A stretch of DNA of 64,000 nt from an uncultured Thioclava sp. (GTDB taxonomy: Bacteria; Pseudomonadota; Alphaproteobacteria; Rhodobacterales; Rhodobacteraceae). The position numbers and the translations under genes are program-made. Shown piece by piece: positions 34,615 to 43,804 of the stretch (its first letter is position 1; every line of letters starts with the position of its first letter). The stretch is from contig NZ_CAJYBT010000006.1 of NCBI RefSeq assembly GCF_913064665.1, positions 1 through 64,000 of the forward strand. Direction: 5' to 3'. The notes beneath the pieces are model-generated. The model was not told the DNA's origin and did not search any database. It saw only the letters and a program-made list of their open reading frames with translations.

Positions 34615-35280
34615 TCAATCCTTGGGTGCCAGCAACCGCAGCGCGGCGCGGATGAGTTTGGCGGTGTCGGTACTGGCAGGATCATCCCCGGCTTGCGCTA
34701 CGGCACCTGCCGCGTCAGAGGGGGCGTAGCCGAGGTTGGTGAGGGCAGAGATCGCCTCGGCGGTGAAGTTGGTTTTAGGTGTCGCGGCGGGGGCGGGGGT
34801 GCGGGCTGGTTTCGAAGGCTGGCCGTCTTCGACCACCTCTGCCATATCGACGGTCAATTCTGCGCCCATCGCCATGACGGAGGGCGCCTTTTCCTTGAGT
34901 TCCAGCACGACACGTTGGGCCAGTTTCGGGCCTACGCCGGGGGCAGCCTTGACCGCCGCCCAATCGCCCAGCGCGATGGCGCGGCCCAGCCCTTCGGCGC
35001 CCAGCGTTCCGAGAATGGCGAGCGAGGCCTTGGCACCGATCCCCTGCACCGATGTCAGAAGCTTATGCCATTCCTTTTCCAGCAAGCTCGGAAACCCGAA
35101 GAGTTGCAGCAGATCTTCGCGCACCAGCAGATCGGTATAAAGCGCACAGGCCTGACCCACCGGGGGCAGCGATTGCGCGGTGCGCGCGCTGACATGCACG
35201 ATATAGCCCACACCGCGCACATCGATCATCACGTGATCCATGGCGCGATGCACGATTACGCCTGCGATACGCCCGATCAT
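34615..35280 (-). CDS. ruvA: Holliday junction DNA-binding protein RuvA
   Basis: A 221-residue protein beginning [11 protein letters not shown] at 35280, overlapping the ruvC stop by ATGA. An OB-fold N-terminus is followed by helix-hairpin-helix motifs ([13 protein letters not shown] and [13 protein letters not shown] at about 75-125) and a C-terminal RuvB-binding domain ([17 protein letters not shown]). Tetramers hold the four-way junction for RuvB. Slightly longer than E. coli RuvA because of a Pro/Ala linker near residue 155. Confidence 0.97.
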   Translation of the reverse strand: MIGRIAGVIVHRAMDHVMIDVRGVGYIVHVSARTAQSLPPVGQACALYTDLLVREDLLQLFGFPSLLEKEWHKLLTSVQGIGAKASLAILGTLGAEGLGRAIALGDWAAVKAAPGVGPKLAQRVVLELKEKAPSVMAMGAELTVDMAEVVEDGQPSKPARTPAPAATPKTNFTAEAISALTNLGYAPSDAAGAVAQAGDDPASTDTAKLIRAALRLLAPKD

Positions 35281-35813
35281 GCGCGTCTCCGTTTTTGAGG
35301 CTGTTCCGCGAGCGTACGCGACAGTTGCGCGGCCCCCATTCGGGCAGCCGATTGCAGATGGAACGCGTGGCAAATCGCGATTGCCAGGGCATCCGCGGCA
35401 TCGGCGCTGTCAAATTGCACGCCGGGCAGTTGGTGGCGCACCATATGCTGGACCTGCACCTTATCGGCATGGCCCACGCCGACGACCGTTTTCTTCACGG
35501 CGTTGGGTGCGTATTCCCCGACCGCAAGCCCCGCCTGCGCTGGCGCGAGCAGCGCAATGCCACGCGCTTGGCCAAGTTTCAGCGTGGCCACCGCATCTTT
35601 GTTGACGAAGGTTTGCTCGACCGCCGCCGCCTCGGGGGCGTGTTGCGCGATCACGGCGCAGAGGCCGCCATGAAGCTCAAGCAGGCGTTGTGCCAAATCG
35701 GTACCAGTCGAGTGCAATGTGCCATTGCCAAGATGACGCAGGCGCGAGCCCTCCATCTCGATCACGCCCCAGCCCATATTGCGCAACCCCGGATCGATTC
35801 CGATCACCCGCAT
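35277..35813 (-). CDS. ruvC: Holliday junction resolvase RuvC
   Basis: A 178-residue RNase H-fold endonuclease. Catalytic Asp7 in [13 protein letters not shown], Glu in [11 protein letters not shown] (about 68) and the C-terminal Asp pair in [12 protein letters not shown] are visible. It cuts Holliday junctions on RuvAB. First gene of ruvC-ruvA-ruvB. A possible LexA box lies about 40-55 nt upstream. Confidence 0.97.
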   Translation of the reverse strand: MRVIGIDPGLRNMGWGVIEMEGSRLRHLGNGTLHSTGTDLAQRLLELHGGLCAVIAQHAPEAAAVEQTFVNKDAVATLKLGQARGIALLAPAQAGLAVGEYAPNAVKKTVVGVGHADKVQVQHMVRHQLPGVQFDSADAADALAIAICHAFHLQSAARMGAAQLSRTLAEQPQKRRRA

Positions 35814-35851
35814 CGCTTTTGCCCCTGTTTGTTATCGTTAATTCCCAATTA

Positions 35852-35866
35852 GCACGAAAAGAGAAC
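35852..35866 (-). promoter_or_regulatory. Candidate LexA (SOS) box upstream of ruvC
   Basis: On the minus strand GTTC-TCTTTTC-GTGC matches the alphaproteobacterial LexA consensus GTTC-N7-GTTC with one mismatch. It lies about 40 nt before the ruvC start, where it could block transcription. ruv genes are DNA-damage inducible in many bacteria. Confidence 0.4.
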
Positions 35867-36031
35867 ATCGCCTAGCCCCGCTGTTCGGATGGGCACCCGG
35901 CCGGGGCTTGCAAAAATTGCATGGCGGACCTGCGGGAAGCGCTGTTGTTTTTATATTCCGCCCAGCCTAAGTGCGCTCTGCAAGCAATCATGCCTGAAAC
36001 TTGAGCAGTCTGTGAACTGAGGAGCCTCCCA

Positions 36032-36217
36032 ATGTCCGTCATGGAAATGACAACCCGCCTGAACCGTTCGCGCCATCCCGGCCTGATCATGTCGCTGATC
36101 GGTAGCTTTCTGGAATGGAACGATCTGCGCGAAACTCGCAAATCTTTGTCCAAGCTGTCCGACCGGGCGCTGGACGATATCGGATTGACCCGGCTTGACG
36201 TGGCGCGCCTGCGCTAA
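36032..36217 (+). CDS. DUF1127 (YjiS-like) small protein
   Basis: A 61-residue protein with the DUF1127 core in the C-terminal part (LRETRKSLSKLSDRALDDIGLTRLDV). Such small Arg-rich proteins are common in alphaproteobacteria; some bind RNA or affect phosphate and stress responses, but this one's function is unknown. GAGGAG lies about 7 nt upstream of the ATG. It is monocistronic, with a strong terminator right after it, and its 218-bp upstream region is shared with divergent ruvC. Confidence 0.88.
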   Translation: MSVMEMTTRLNRSRHPGLIMSLIGSFLEWNDLRETRKSLSKLSDRALDDIGLTRLDVARLR

Positions 36218-36236
36218 GTCACCGACCCTCGATTGA

Positions 36237-36267
36237 AAAAGGGCTGTCCCGATGGGGCAGCCCTTTT
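36237..36267 (+). terminator. Strong intrinsic terminator after the DUF1127 gene
   Basis: AAAAGGGCTGTCCC (36237-36250) pairs with GGGGCAGCCCTTTT (36254-36267) around a GAT loop: 14 bp including one G-T pair. It is symmetrical, with A on one side and T on the other, so it can also act on the minus strand. Confidence 0.9.
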
Positions 36268-36292
36268 GAATGCAAGATGGCTCTGCGAAATC

Positions 36293-36640
36293 TTAGTGGA
36301 TGAGTGGGCTTAACAGACCTGCAACGTAACGCGTCGCCGGGTCAGCATGCAGCACCCAAGCGCCGATCTGTTCGCCCATATTGCCCTTGGCAAGGTGATC
36401 AACGCGGTTGGCATATTCGTCCGACCCGACCTGCGCGAGCATCATGCCCTTGAACAGCAGCATCCCCGCAGCCAGCAAGGCAAGCCCACGCAACGGCAAA
36501 CCACGGCGCGACTTCGGCCGCATTGCATCGAAATAGCTGCGCCCCAGCGAACCCGCCGCCTCAAACGCACCACCAGCCTCATGGATCTTGTCGATCCGAT
36601 GAAGGCGTCTCTCGAATTCGTCCAAATCAGTTTTTGCCAT
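36293..36640 (-). CDS. Small single-pass membrane protein, unknown function
   Basis: A 115-residue protein. A charged N-terminal stretch (FERRLHRIDKIHEAGGAFEAAGSLG) is followed by one hydrophobic helix at about 47-67 (PLRGLALLAAGMLLFKGMML) and a C-terminal tail ending PATRYVAGLLSPLIH. GAGAGATGAG precedes the ATG. I recognise no family. It follows prmA on the same strand after 87 nt and reads toward the DUF1127 terminator. Confidence 0.7.
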   Translation of the reverse strand: MAKTDLDEFERRLHRIDKIHEAGGAFEAAGSLGRSYFDAMRPKSRRGLPLRGLALLAAGMLLFKGMMLAQVGSDEYANRVDHLAKGNMGEQIGAWVLHADPATRYVAGLLSPLIH

Positions 36641-36727
36641 TGCTCATCTCTCGGATAATCACCACGGAGGATCCGTAAAGACATTCTATACCAAGATGAT
36701 GCTGAAACTGAGCGGAAACATGGCCGA

Positions 36728-37597
36728 CTATGCCCGGCTCATCACCAATGTCGTCCATTCGCCAAATTCATTGCGCGCACTGGAAACAAAGCCTTGCCCC
36801 TCATAGGCGGCGATCACCTCATCGGCCTGCTCATTTAGCAATCCGCTAAGGATAACCACGCCCGATTCGGCGCAATAGCGCGCCATATCGGGGGCCAATG
36901 CGATCAGTGGAGCCTTTAGAATATTGGCGAAAATCAGGTCATAGGGGGCGGCGTCTTGCAGTTTCGGATCGCCGAAACCAGCCGCCTCAAGGCAGATCAC
37001 GCGCCCCTCAAGATCATTCAGAGCGACATTGGCACGCGCGGTTTCCACCGCGACCGGGTCGATGTCAGAGGCCAGCACCGTCTCGGGCCACAGCTTGGCT
37101 GCTGCCATCGCCAGCACCGCCGTGCCGCAACCGATATCGGCCACGTTGTGAAAGCTGCGCCCGGCGCGCGCCAGATCATCCAGCGCAGTCAGACAGCCCG
37201 AGGTGGTGCCATGATGGCCCGTACCAAAGGCCATCGCCGCATCAATACGCAGCGCGACCGAACCGTCGGGCACCTTGTCAGCGTCATGGCTGCCATAGAG
37301 GAAAAACCGACCCGCCTGCACCGGGGCAAGTTCGCGGCGCACATGCGCGACCCAATCGGTTTCGGGCAGCTCTGAAATTACGAAAGGCTGCGCGCCATAG
37401 GCGATGGCCAGCAAATCAAGCGTCACATCATCGGGCCGTTGCAGAAAATAGCCCGACACCTCATAGCGCCCATTGCCATCCTCGATCTCGAAGACGCCGG
37501 TGCCGTAGGGCGCCGGGTCCAGATCCTCAAACCGCTCTTCAAGCGACTCTGCTGCCTCGCGGTCGGCTAAGGTGGTAAAGGCGGTAAAGGTGGTCAT
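36728..37597 (-). CDS. prmA: Ribosomal protein L11 methyltransferase
   Basis: A 289-residue SAM methyltransferase that trimethylates L11. An N-terminal substrate domain (to about 110) is followed by the characteristic AFGTGHHGTTSGCL (about 123-136) and motif I VADIGCGTAVLAMAAAKL (about 152-169); later the catalytic-loop region FANILKAPL is seen. Length matches the family. GGAGC lies upstream of the ATG. Confidence 0.96.
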   Translation of the reverse strand: MTTFTAFTTLADREAAESLEERFEDLDPAPYGTGVFEIEDGNGRYEVSGYFLQRPDDVTLDLLAIAYGAQPFVISELPETDWVAHVRRELAPVQAGRFFLYGSHDADKVPDGSVALRIDAAMAFGTGHHGTTSGCLTALDDLARAGRSFHNVADIGCGTAVLAMAAAKLWPETVLASDIDPVAVETARANVALNDLEGRVICLEAAGFGDPKLQDAAPYDLIFANILKAPLIALAPDMARYCAESGVVILSGLLNEQADEVIAAYEGQGFVSSARNEFGEWTTLVMSRA

Positions 37598-37665
37598 GGC
37601 GGCTCCTTTGCGCGTGTTGCGCCGGGCTTAGGCCGGGGCGCAAGTTACGTCAAGTCGCACCCCGA

Positions 37666-38310
37666 TCACGCCGACAGCCCGATCGGGCAGCTCACACCGG
37701 TGCCACCGATCCCACAATAGCCTGCCGGGTTCTTAGCGAGATATTGCTGGTGATCGTCTTCGGCATAATAAAACGGCGGGGCGTCACTGATTTCCGTCGT
37801 GACCGCACCATAGCCCGCCTCTGACAGACGCTTGGCATAGGTTGCGCACGACGCCTCGGCCGCAGCTTTCTGCGCGGGAGTATGGGTGTAGATCCCCGAG
37901 CGATATTGCGTGCCCCGATCATTGCCTTGACGCATGCCTTGGGTCGGGTCGTGATTTTCCCAGAACACCCGCAGCAGATCGTCGTAGCTGATCACTTTGG
38001 GATCATAGATCACGCGCACGACCTCGTTATGGCCGGTCATGCCGGTGCACACCTCGCGATAACTCGGATTCGGGGTGTGACCGCCCGCATAGCCAACCAT
38101 GCTTAGCCAGACGCCTTGGGTGTTCCAGAAAATCCGCTCGACCCCCCAAAAACAGCCCATGCCGAACATCGCCTGCTCCATCCCCTCGGGGATCGCACTG
38201 CGCAGATCAAGTCCGCTGAGAAAATGCGGCTGGGTGATCGGCATTTCTGTATCGCGCCCGGGCAGAGCCTCGGATTTGGTGGGAATGGTGGCGAGTTTTC
38301 CAAACAACAT
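37666..38310 (-). CDS. msrA: Peptide methionine-(S)-S-oxide reductase MsrA
   Basis: A 214-residue enzyme that repairs methionine S-sulfoxide. Catalytic Cys in [14 protein letters not shown] (about residue 52) and [12 protein letters not shown] follow an N-terminal extension, as in E. coli MsrA. C-terminal resolving Cys are in [16 protein letters not shown]. The ATG at 38310 has GGGAG 7 nt upstream; the in-frame TTG at 38316 is not needed. Confidence 0.96.
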   Translation of the reverse strand: MLFGKLATIPTKSEALPGRDTEMPITQPHFLSGLDLRSAIPEGMEQAMFGMGCFWGVERIFWNTQGVWLSMVGYAGGHTPNPSYREVCTGMTGHNEVVRVIYDPKVISYDDLLRVFWENHDPTQGMRQGNDRGTQYRSGIYTHTPAQKAAAEASCATYAKRLSEAGYGAVTTEISDAPPFYYAEDDHQQYLAKNPAGYCGIGGTGVSCPIGLSA

Positions 38311-38365
38311 GATCAATCTCCCTATCGCAGCCTCTTAGATAGGCGCGGGCGGGCAGAATTCCAGA

Positions 38366-39601
38366 TCAGGCCGGGGCCGGGGCGAGACCGCGCAGCACCG
38401 TCTCATAGCCCTTTGACGGATGACGCGGCACCAGCATCGCAAGCCCGAGCGAGACAAGCGCCATCGCGGCGGCCAACCCGAATACGAACCCGGGCGAGAT
38501 CATCCACAGATAGCCAAGGCTCGCGGGCAGGAAAACGGCGGCGATATGGTTGATCGTGAACGAGACGGCAGCGGTCGGCGCGATATCAGCCGGATCGCAG
38601 ATTTTCTGGAAATAGGTCTTTTGCGCGAACGCCAGCGAGAACAGCAGGTGATCCACCACATACAATGCGCAGGCGATCCATAGCCCCCAACCAAACCAGT
38701 AGATCCCGCCATAGCTTAGGAAGAGCAGCGTCAAACCGATATATTCCACGATCAACGCGCGCCGCTCGCCGAACTTACCCACGAAACGGCCCATCGCGGG
38801 AGCAGCGGCCATATTGACGGCGAAATTGATCAGGAACAGCGCCGAGATTTCATCGACCCGCAGCCCGAAACGTTGCACCATCATAAAGGCCGCGAAGACC
38901 ACGAAAATCTGACGCCGCGCCCCGGCCATGAAGGTGATTGCATAATACAGCCAATAGCGACGCCGTAGCACGAAGCGTTTGGATTGCGGATCGCGGGTGT
39001 GAAACTGCGGATAGAGCAGCGCGGCCGCCCCCACCATCACCATCGTCGTGATCCCGGCGCTCGCATAGACGAATTCGTAGCTCAGATCGAAGGCCTTCCA
39101 CGTCAGCACCAGCAACGCATAGGCCACCAGCGACGCGCCCGATCCCACCGCAACAATCCGGCCCAGCGTTTGCGGAGCCTGTGCGCGGTCGATCCATTGC
39201 AATTGCAGCGACTGATTCACCGCCTGAAAATAGTGAAACCCGATCGAGGACAGCAGCGTGACCATGATCAGCCCGCCAAAGCTGGGAAACATCGCCGTCA
39301 CAGCCGTCGCCGCCCCCAGCAACAGCAGCGCAAGAATCGCCAGCACTTGCTCACGCATCACCCAAAGCACGACGATCACGCCAATCGCCAGAAAGCCCGG
39401 CACCTCGCGGAACGATTGCAGCCAGCCGATATCGACCCCGTCGAACTTAACCACGTCGATGACGAAGTTGTTCAGCAGCGCCGACCAGGTCGCGAACGAG
39501 ATCGGCATCGCCGTGGCAAACACATACAGCAGCGCCTCGGGCCTGCGCCAGCGCGGCAGGTGGTGGGCCTCATCAAGTTGGACTTCGCGGATCTTGAACA
39601 T
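38366..39601 (-). CDS. MFS transporter
   Basis: A 411-residue major facilitator superfamily protein with about 12 helices. The first transmembrane block starts near residue 22 (PEALLYVFATAMPISFATWS), and the central cytoplasmic loop around 210-225 carries RDPQSKRFVLRRRYW. Substrate unknown. It diverges from the sulfur-compound importer gene across a 119-bp region that contains a palindrome, so the two may be co-regulated. Confidence 0.85.
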   Translation of the reverse strand: MFKIREVQLDEAHHLPRWRRPEALLYVFATAMPISFATWSALLNNFVIDVVKFDGVDIGWLQSFREVPGFLAIGVIVVLWVMREQVLAILALLLLGAATAVTAMFPSFGGLIMVTLLSSIGFHYFQAVNQSLQLQWIDRAQAPQTLGRIVAVGSGASLVAYALLVLTWKAFDLSYEFVYASAGITTMVMVGAAALLYPQFHTRDPQSKRFVLRRRYWLYYAITFMAGARRQIFVVFAAFMMVQRFGLRVDEISALFLINFAVNMAAAPAMGRFVGKFGERRALIVEYIGLTLLFLSYGGIYWFGWGLWIACALYVVDHLLFSLAFAQKTYFQKICDPADIAPTAAVSFTINHIAAVFLPASLGYLWMISPGFVFGLAAAMALVSLGLAMLVPRHPSKGYETVLRGLAPAPA

Positions 39602-39648
39602 GAAAACCTTAGACGGGAAGGGATACGTAGGAGCAAGACTACAAACTG

Positions 39649-39685
39649 TGTATTCTGACTCAGATCAATGTGCATTGATGCAGAA
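39649..39685. promoter_or_regulatory. Palindromic operator-like site between MFS and tsuA genes
   Basis: ATCAATG-TG-CATTGAT (39664-39679) is a perfect 7-2-7 palindrome. It is flanked by the outer arms ATTCTG (near 39652) and CAGAAT (near 39681), which are also complementary, making a nested inverted repeat. The placement in a divergent intergenic region fits a repressor operator, for instance of an ArsR-type sulfur regulator. No such regulator is encoded here. The half-sites are everted relative to the FNR consensus. Confidence 0.5.
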
Positions 39686-39720
39686 TCTGGCATCACGCTT
39701 TCGCGAACGGGAGATTTGCC

Positions 39721-40788
39721 ATGGATATCATCGAGATCATTGAGCGGATTGGCGAGGGGCCAACAGCGGCGCTTTTCGGGCTGATCACGGGGCTTATTTT
39801 CGGGGTGGCCGCACAGCGCTCGAATTTCTGCCTGCGCGCGGCGGCGATTGAATTCGCCCGTGGCAAGCTTGGTGGCAAGGTGGCGGTCTGGTTCTTGACC
39901 TTTTCCACAGCGCTCATCTGGGTGCAAAGCGCGCAGCTGCTCGGGTTGTTTCGCGCTGGCGATAGCCGGGTGATGTCCGTGCCCGGCAGTTGGTCTGGTG
40001 CGATTATCGGCGGGCTGATCTTTGGCGTGGGCATGGTGCTATCGCGCGGCTGCTCGGGGCGGCTTTTGGTGCTGGCCGCGACGGGCAATCTGCGCTCGGT
40101 CGTGGCGGGGCTGATCTTTGCCGTGACCGCACAAATGAGCCTCAAAGGCATCCTTGCCCCCTATCGCGACACGCTGGCAAGCCTGTGGATCACGCAGGGC
40201 GGCGAGAACGTCAACCTGCTGACCGCGCTGCATTTGCCCGATTGGACGGGGCTAGCAGTGGGCATCGTCTTTGCGCTGGCCGGGGTCTATCTGGCGGCCC
40301 GCAATCAGATCGGGATCAAGGTCTGGATATTTGCCTCCGGCGTCGGATTCGCGGTGGCCGTTGGCTGGGTTCTGACCTTCATGCTGTCACAAGTCGCCTT
40401 TGATCCGGTTCCGGTCAATTCGGTCACTTTCTCGGGGCCCTCGGCCAATACGCTGATGTTCTTCCTTGATCGCAACGCGGTGCTGGAATTTGATGTAGGC
40501 CTAGTGCCGGGCGTGGTGATCGGCGCGTTCCTATCCTCGCTCGTGGCAGGGCAATTTGCCTGGCAGGCGTTTGACAGCGTGCCAGTGATGCGCCGCTCGA
40601 TGATCGGCGCGGTGATGATGGGCTTTGGCGCGATGCTGGCGGGTGGCTGTGCGATCGGCAATGGCGTGACGGGCACCTCGGTGCTGGCCGGCACGGCATG
40701 GCTGGCGCTGTTTTGCATGTGGATTGGCGCGATGGTCACCGATGTCCTGCTCGATCAGCGCAGCCTCACTCCCGCACAGGCCTGCTAA
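39721..40788 (+). CDS. YeeE/YedE-family thiosulfate/sulfur-compound transporter
   Basis: A 355-residue membrane protein with about nine helices and the family's paired repeats. Conserved elements are GLIFGVGMVLSRGCSGRLLV (about 98-117) and the C-terminal AMLAGGCAIGNGVTGTSVL, both with the Gly-Cys that lines the sulfur-compound path in TsuA. It probably imports thiosulfate or a related compound. No TsuB/TusA-like partner gene follows; priA is tail to tail with a 4-nt overlap. Confidence 0.88.
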   Translation: MDIIEIIERIGEGPTAALFGLITGLIFGVAAQRSNFCLRAAAIEFARGKLGGKVAVWFLTFSTALIWVQSAQLLGLFRAGDSRVMSVPGSWSGAIIGGLIFGVGMVLSRGCSGRLLVLAATGNLRSVVAGLIFAVTAQMSLKGILAPYRDTLASLWITQGGENVNLLTALHLPDWTGLAVGIVFALAGVYLAARNQIGIKVWIFASGVGFAVAVGWVLTFMLSQVAFDPVPVNSVTFSGPSANTLMFFLDRNAVLEFDVGLVPGVVIGAFLSSLVAGQFAWQAFDSVPVMRRSMIGAVMMGFGAMLAGGCAIGNGVTGTSVLAGTAWLALFCMWIGAMVTDVLLDQRSLTPAQAC

Positions 40789-42974
40789 AGGAAACTTTGC
40801 GGGTCGATATCGACCGCAATGCGCGCGTTATTGGGCAGGCGCAGCCCCTTGAGCCAGCCTTTCAGCGCAGCCTGTAGCGGTGCGCCCTTGTCGGCCTTGA
40901 TCAACATCCGCACCCGATGCCGCCCCCGCACCCGCGCAATCGGCGCTGGGGCCGGGCCAAAGACCTGCGCCCCCACGCGACGCAACGCCCCATCATTGCG
41001 CGCAAGCTGGCTGCCAATATCGAACAGCGGCTGCAAGTCTGGGCCCGACAGGATGATCCCCGCCATCCGCCCATAAGGGGGCACGCCCTGCGCCTGTCGC
41101 GCAGCAGCCTCTTGCGCCCAGAACGCCTCTTCGTCACCACCCAGAATGGCGCGGATCACCGGATGCTCGGGCTGGAAGGTCTGCAACAGCGCCACGCCCT
41201 TATCCTCGGCCCGCCCCGCGCGCCCCGCGACCTGCCGCATCAACTGAAAGGTCTTCTCCGCCGCGCGCAAATCAGACCCCTGCAACCCAAGATCGGCGTC
41301 AATCACCCCCACAAGCGTCAGCTTGGGAAAGTTATGCCCCTTGGCCACGATCTGCGTGCCGATGATGATATCGGCCCCACCATTCGCAATCTCGACGATG
41401 GTTTCTTTCAGCGCGCGCGCCGAGCCGAACAGATCGGAACTCAGCACCGATAACCGGGCATCAGGAAAGCGGCGCGTGACCTCTTCGGCAAGCCGCTCCA
41501 CACCAGGACCGACCGGGGCCAGTTTGCCCTCGACCTCGCAGCTCGGGCATTTCGTTGGGATCGGCTTGGTCTCGCCGCATTGATGGCACACGAGCCGCTT
41601 GAGAAAGCGGTGCTCGACCATGCGCGCATCGCAGTGATCGCACGCAATCTGATGTCCGCACGCGCGGCAGATCGTGACGGGCGCATAGCCGCGACGGTTG
41701 AGAAACAGCATCGACTGCTGGCCCTCGGCAATGCGCCGCGTGACCTCGGAGACCAGCGTCGGACCGATCCAGCTGCCTGCCTCAAGCGCCTCTTCGCGCA
41801 TGTCGATCGCGCCCATATCGGGCATTTCAGCGGTGCCAAAGCGCGCGCCCAAATCCAGCCGGGCATATTTCCCCGCGCTCGCGTTCACCCAGCTTTCCAA
41901 AGACGGCGTGGCCGAGGCCAACACCACCTGCGCGCTTGCCAGCGAGGCGCGCAAAACGGCCATGTCGCGGGCATTATACAACACGCCCTCTTCTTGCTTA
42001 TACGACCCGTCATGTTCTTCATCGACCACGATCAACCCCAGATCGCGAAACGGCAAGAACAAGGCTGAACGCGCCCCGACAACCAGTTGCACATCCCCCG
42101 ACCCACAGGCCTTCCACAATCGCCGCCGCTCGGATTGGGTCACGCCGGAATGCCACTCGCCGGGCAACGCCCCAAAGCGCGCCTCGACCCGCGCCAGAAA
42201 TTCGGATGACAGCGCAATCTCGGGCAACAGAACCAAGGCCTGCCGCCCCTGCGCCAGACAGTGCGCCACCGCCTCAAGATACACTTCGGTCTTGCCCGAG
42301 CCCGTCACGCCTTTGAGCAGCGTGGTCGAATACCCGCCCGCACCGGCACGCAAAGCATCGGCCGCTTGCGCCTGCGCCTGTGACAGCGCCTTACCGGGCA
42401 GGTTGGGATCAAGCCGCGGGAAGGGTAGATCGCGCGGCACCTCGGCCTCGATCACAGCGCCCGTCTTGACCAACCCTTTGACCACCTGCGGAGTGACCTC
42501 GGCGAGATGCGCCAACTCGCCCAGATGAAACCCCGCCCCGCCATGATCGCGCAGCACCTCAAGGACACGCGTGCGCGCATCGGTCATCCGCGCAGGCGCA
42601 TCCCCGCCCAGCCGATAAATCCGGCGCAACCCCGGCGGATCGCCCAAGCCCGGCGCGCGGGTCGCCAGCCGCAACACCTGCGGCAAAGCCGTCATCGTAT
42701 AATCCGCCATCCGCAGCAGAAAATCGCGCAACTCCTCACGCATCGGTGCCACATCGAACACCCGGATCACCGAGCGCAGCTTCGCCATATCGAAATCGCC
42801 AGCACCTCGCCCCCAAACCACACCCAAAACCTTGCGTGGCCCCAGCGGCACCTCGACAAACGCGCCCGAAAAACAGCCCCCCTCGGGCGCGCGATAATCC
42901 AGCGGCTTGCCAATTGGCTCTGCCGTCAACACCGCAACGCGCGCACCCTCTTCAAACCAACCGGGATCAGACAT
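40785..42974 (-). CDS. priA: Primosomal protein N' (replication restart helicase PriA)
   Basis: A 729-residue superfamily-2 helicase. The N-terminal DNA-binding domain (about 1-200) is followed by Walker A GVTGSGKTEVYL (about 222-233), the DEEHD box (about 317-321), and paired zinc motifs CRACGHQIACDHC and CHQCGETKPIPTKCPSC (about 435-480), then the second helicase domain. It reloads the replisome at stalled forks. Its stop overlaps that of the convergent transporter gene. A dispersed element lies in the divergent region with tal. Confidence 0.96.
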   Translation of the reverse strand: MSDPGWFEEGARVAVLTAEPIGKPLDYRAPEGGCFSGAFVEVPLGPRKVLGVVWGRGAGDFDMAKLRSVIRVFDVAPMREELRDFLLRMADYTMTALPQVLRLATRAPGLGDPPGLRRIYRLGGDAPARMTDARTRVLEVLRDHGGAGFHLGELAHLAEVTPQVVKGLVKTGAVIEAEVPRDLPFPRLDPNLPGKALSQAQAQAADALRAGAGGYSTTLLKGVTGSGKTEVYLEAVAHCLAQGRQALVLLPEIALSSEFLARVEARFGALPGEWHSGVTQSERRRLWKACGSGDVQLVVGARSALFLPFRDLGLIVVDEEHDGSYKQEEGVLYNARDMAVLRASLASAQVVLASATPSLESWVNASAGKYARLDLGARFGTAEMPDMGAIDMREEALEAGSWIGPTLVSEVTRRIAEGQQSMLFLNRRGYAPVTICRACGHQIACDHCDARMVEHRFLKRLVCHQCGETKPIPTKCPSCEVEGKLAPVGPGVERLAEEVTRRFPDARLSVLSSDLFGSARALKETIVEIANGGADIIIGTQIVAKGHNFPKLTLVGVIDADLGLQGSDLRAAEKTFQLMRQVAGRAGRAEDKGVALLQTFQPEHPVIRAILGGDEEAFWAQEAAARQAQGVPPYGRMAGIILSGPDLQPLFDIGSQLARNDGALRRVGAQVFGPAPAPIARVRGRHRVRMLIKADKGAPLQAALKGWLKGLRLPNNARIAVDIDPQSFL

Positions 42975-42990
42975 AACGGACCGCCCCTTC

Positions 42991-43052
42991 TTTCATCTGG
43001 CCAGAAATACTCCGGGGTGAGGCGCATCTGCGCCGAGGGGCAGCGCCCCTCT
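42991..43052 (-). repeat. Dispersed extragenic hairpin element, copy B
   Basis: TTTCATCTGGCC-AGAAATACTCCGGGG, then GGCGCA-TC-TGCGCC, then GGGGC-AGC-GCCCC. The outer blocks match copy A, while the middle hairpin has a different sequence but keeps its pairing. It lies between divergent priA and tal, where a terminator is not needed. Confidence 0.75.
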
Positions 43053-43129
43053 CCTCGCGCGCTTTCCACTCTTTCCCGCGCGCGACTTTTGCGCTACCAC
43101 CCGCGCAACTGCCGCCAAGGAGAAACCCC

Positions 43130-43783
43130 ATGAAATTTTTCGTCGATACCGCCGACACCGCCGCGATTCGTGAACTGAACGATCTGGGCATGGTTGATGG
43201 CGTGACCACCAATCCGTCGCTGATCCTCAAATCGGGGCGTGATATTCTCGAAGTCACCAAAGAGATCTGCGACATGGTTTCAGGCCCGGTCTCTGCCGAG
43301 GTTGTCGCCACCGAGGCGAAGCAGATGATCGAAGAAGGGAATAAGCTCGCCAAGATCGCCCCCAATATCGCGATCAAGGTGCCTCTGACCTGGGACGGCC
43401 TGACCGCCTGTAAGGCTTTCGCATCCGAAGGCCACATGGTCAATGTCACGTTGTGCTTCTCTGCTGCGCAAGCGCTGATCGCGGCAAAGGCGGGTGCGAC
43501 GTTTATCTCGCCCTTCATCGGACGTCTGGACGATATCAACCTCGACGGCATGCAGCTGATCGAAGATATCCGCGTCATCTACGACAACTATGACTTCAAA
43601 ACCGAGATCCTTGCCGCTTCGATCCGCTCGGTGAACCATATCACCGACGCGGCCCGCATCGGTGCCGATGTGATCACCGCGCCGCCGAATGTTATCAAGG
43701 CGATGGCGAGCCATCCGCTGACCGACAAGGGTCTGGCGCAGTTCCTCAAGGATTGGGACGCAACGGGTCAAAAGATCGTCTGA
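43130..43783 (+). CDS. tal: Transaldolase/fructose-6-phosphate aldolase family (Tal, short type)
   Basis: A 217-residue TIM-barrel protein of the short transaldolase subfamily. [16 protein letters not shown] at the N-terminus, [13 protein letters not shown], the Schiff-base Lys in [13 protein letters not shown] (about residue 83) and [15 protein letters not shown] are visible. It acts in the non-oxidative pentose phosphate pathway as a transaldolase, or as an F6P aldolase; the short subfamily holds both. AAGGAG precedes the ATG. A terminator follows. Confidence 0.93.
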   Translation: MKFFVDTADTAAIRELNDLGMVDGVTTNPSLILKSGRDILEVTKEICDMVSGPVSAEVVATEAKQMIEEGNKLAKIAPNIAIKVPLTWDGLTACKAFASEGHMVNVTLCFSAAQALIAAKAGATFISPFIGRLDDINLDGMQLIEDIRVIYDNYDFKTEILAASIRSVNHITDAARIGADVITAPPNVIKAMASHPLTDKGLAQFLKDWDATGQKIV

Positions 43784-43804
43784 TCGCCAAACTCATTGCT
43801 GCGC

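Noticed and set aside
33555..34655. 366-codon plus-strand frame opposite ruvB
   Set aside because: Antisense shadow; ruvB is certain and the frame shows no protein family features.
39664..39679. FNR/Anr-type box in the MFS-tsuA region
   Set aside because: The half-sites are in the order ATCAA...TTGAT, the reverse of the FNR consensus TTGAT-N4-ATCAA.
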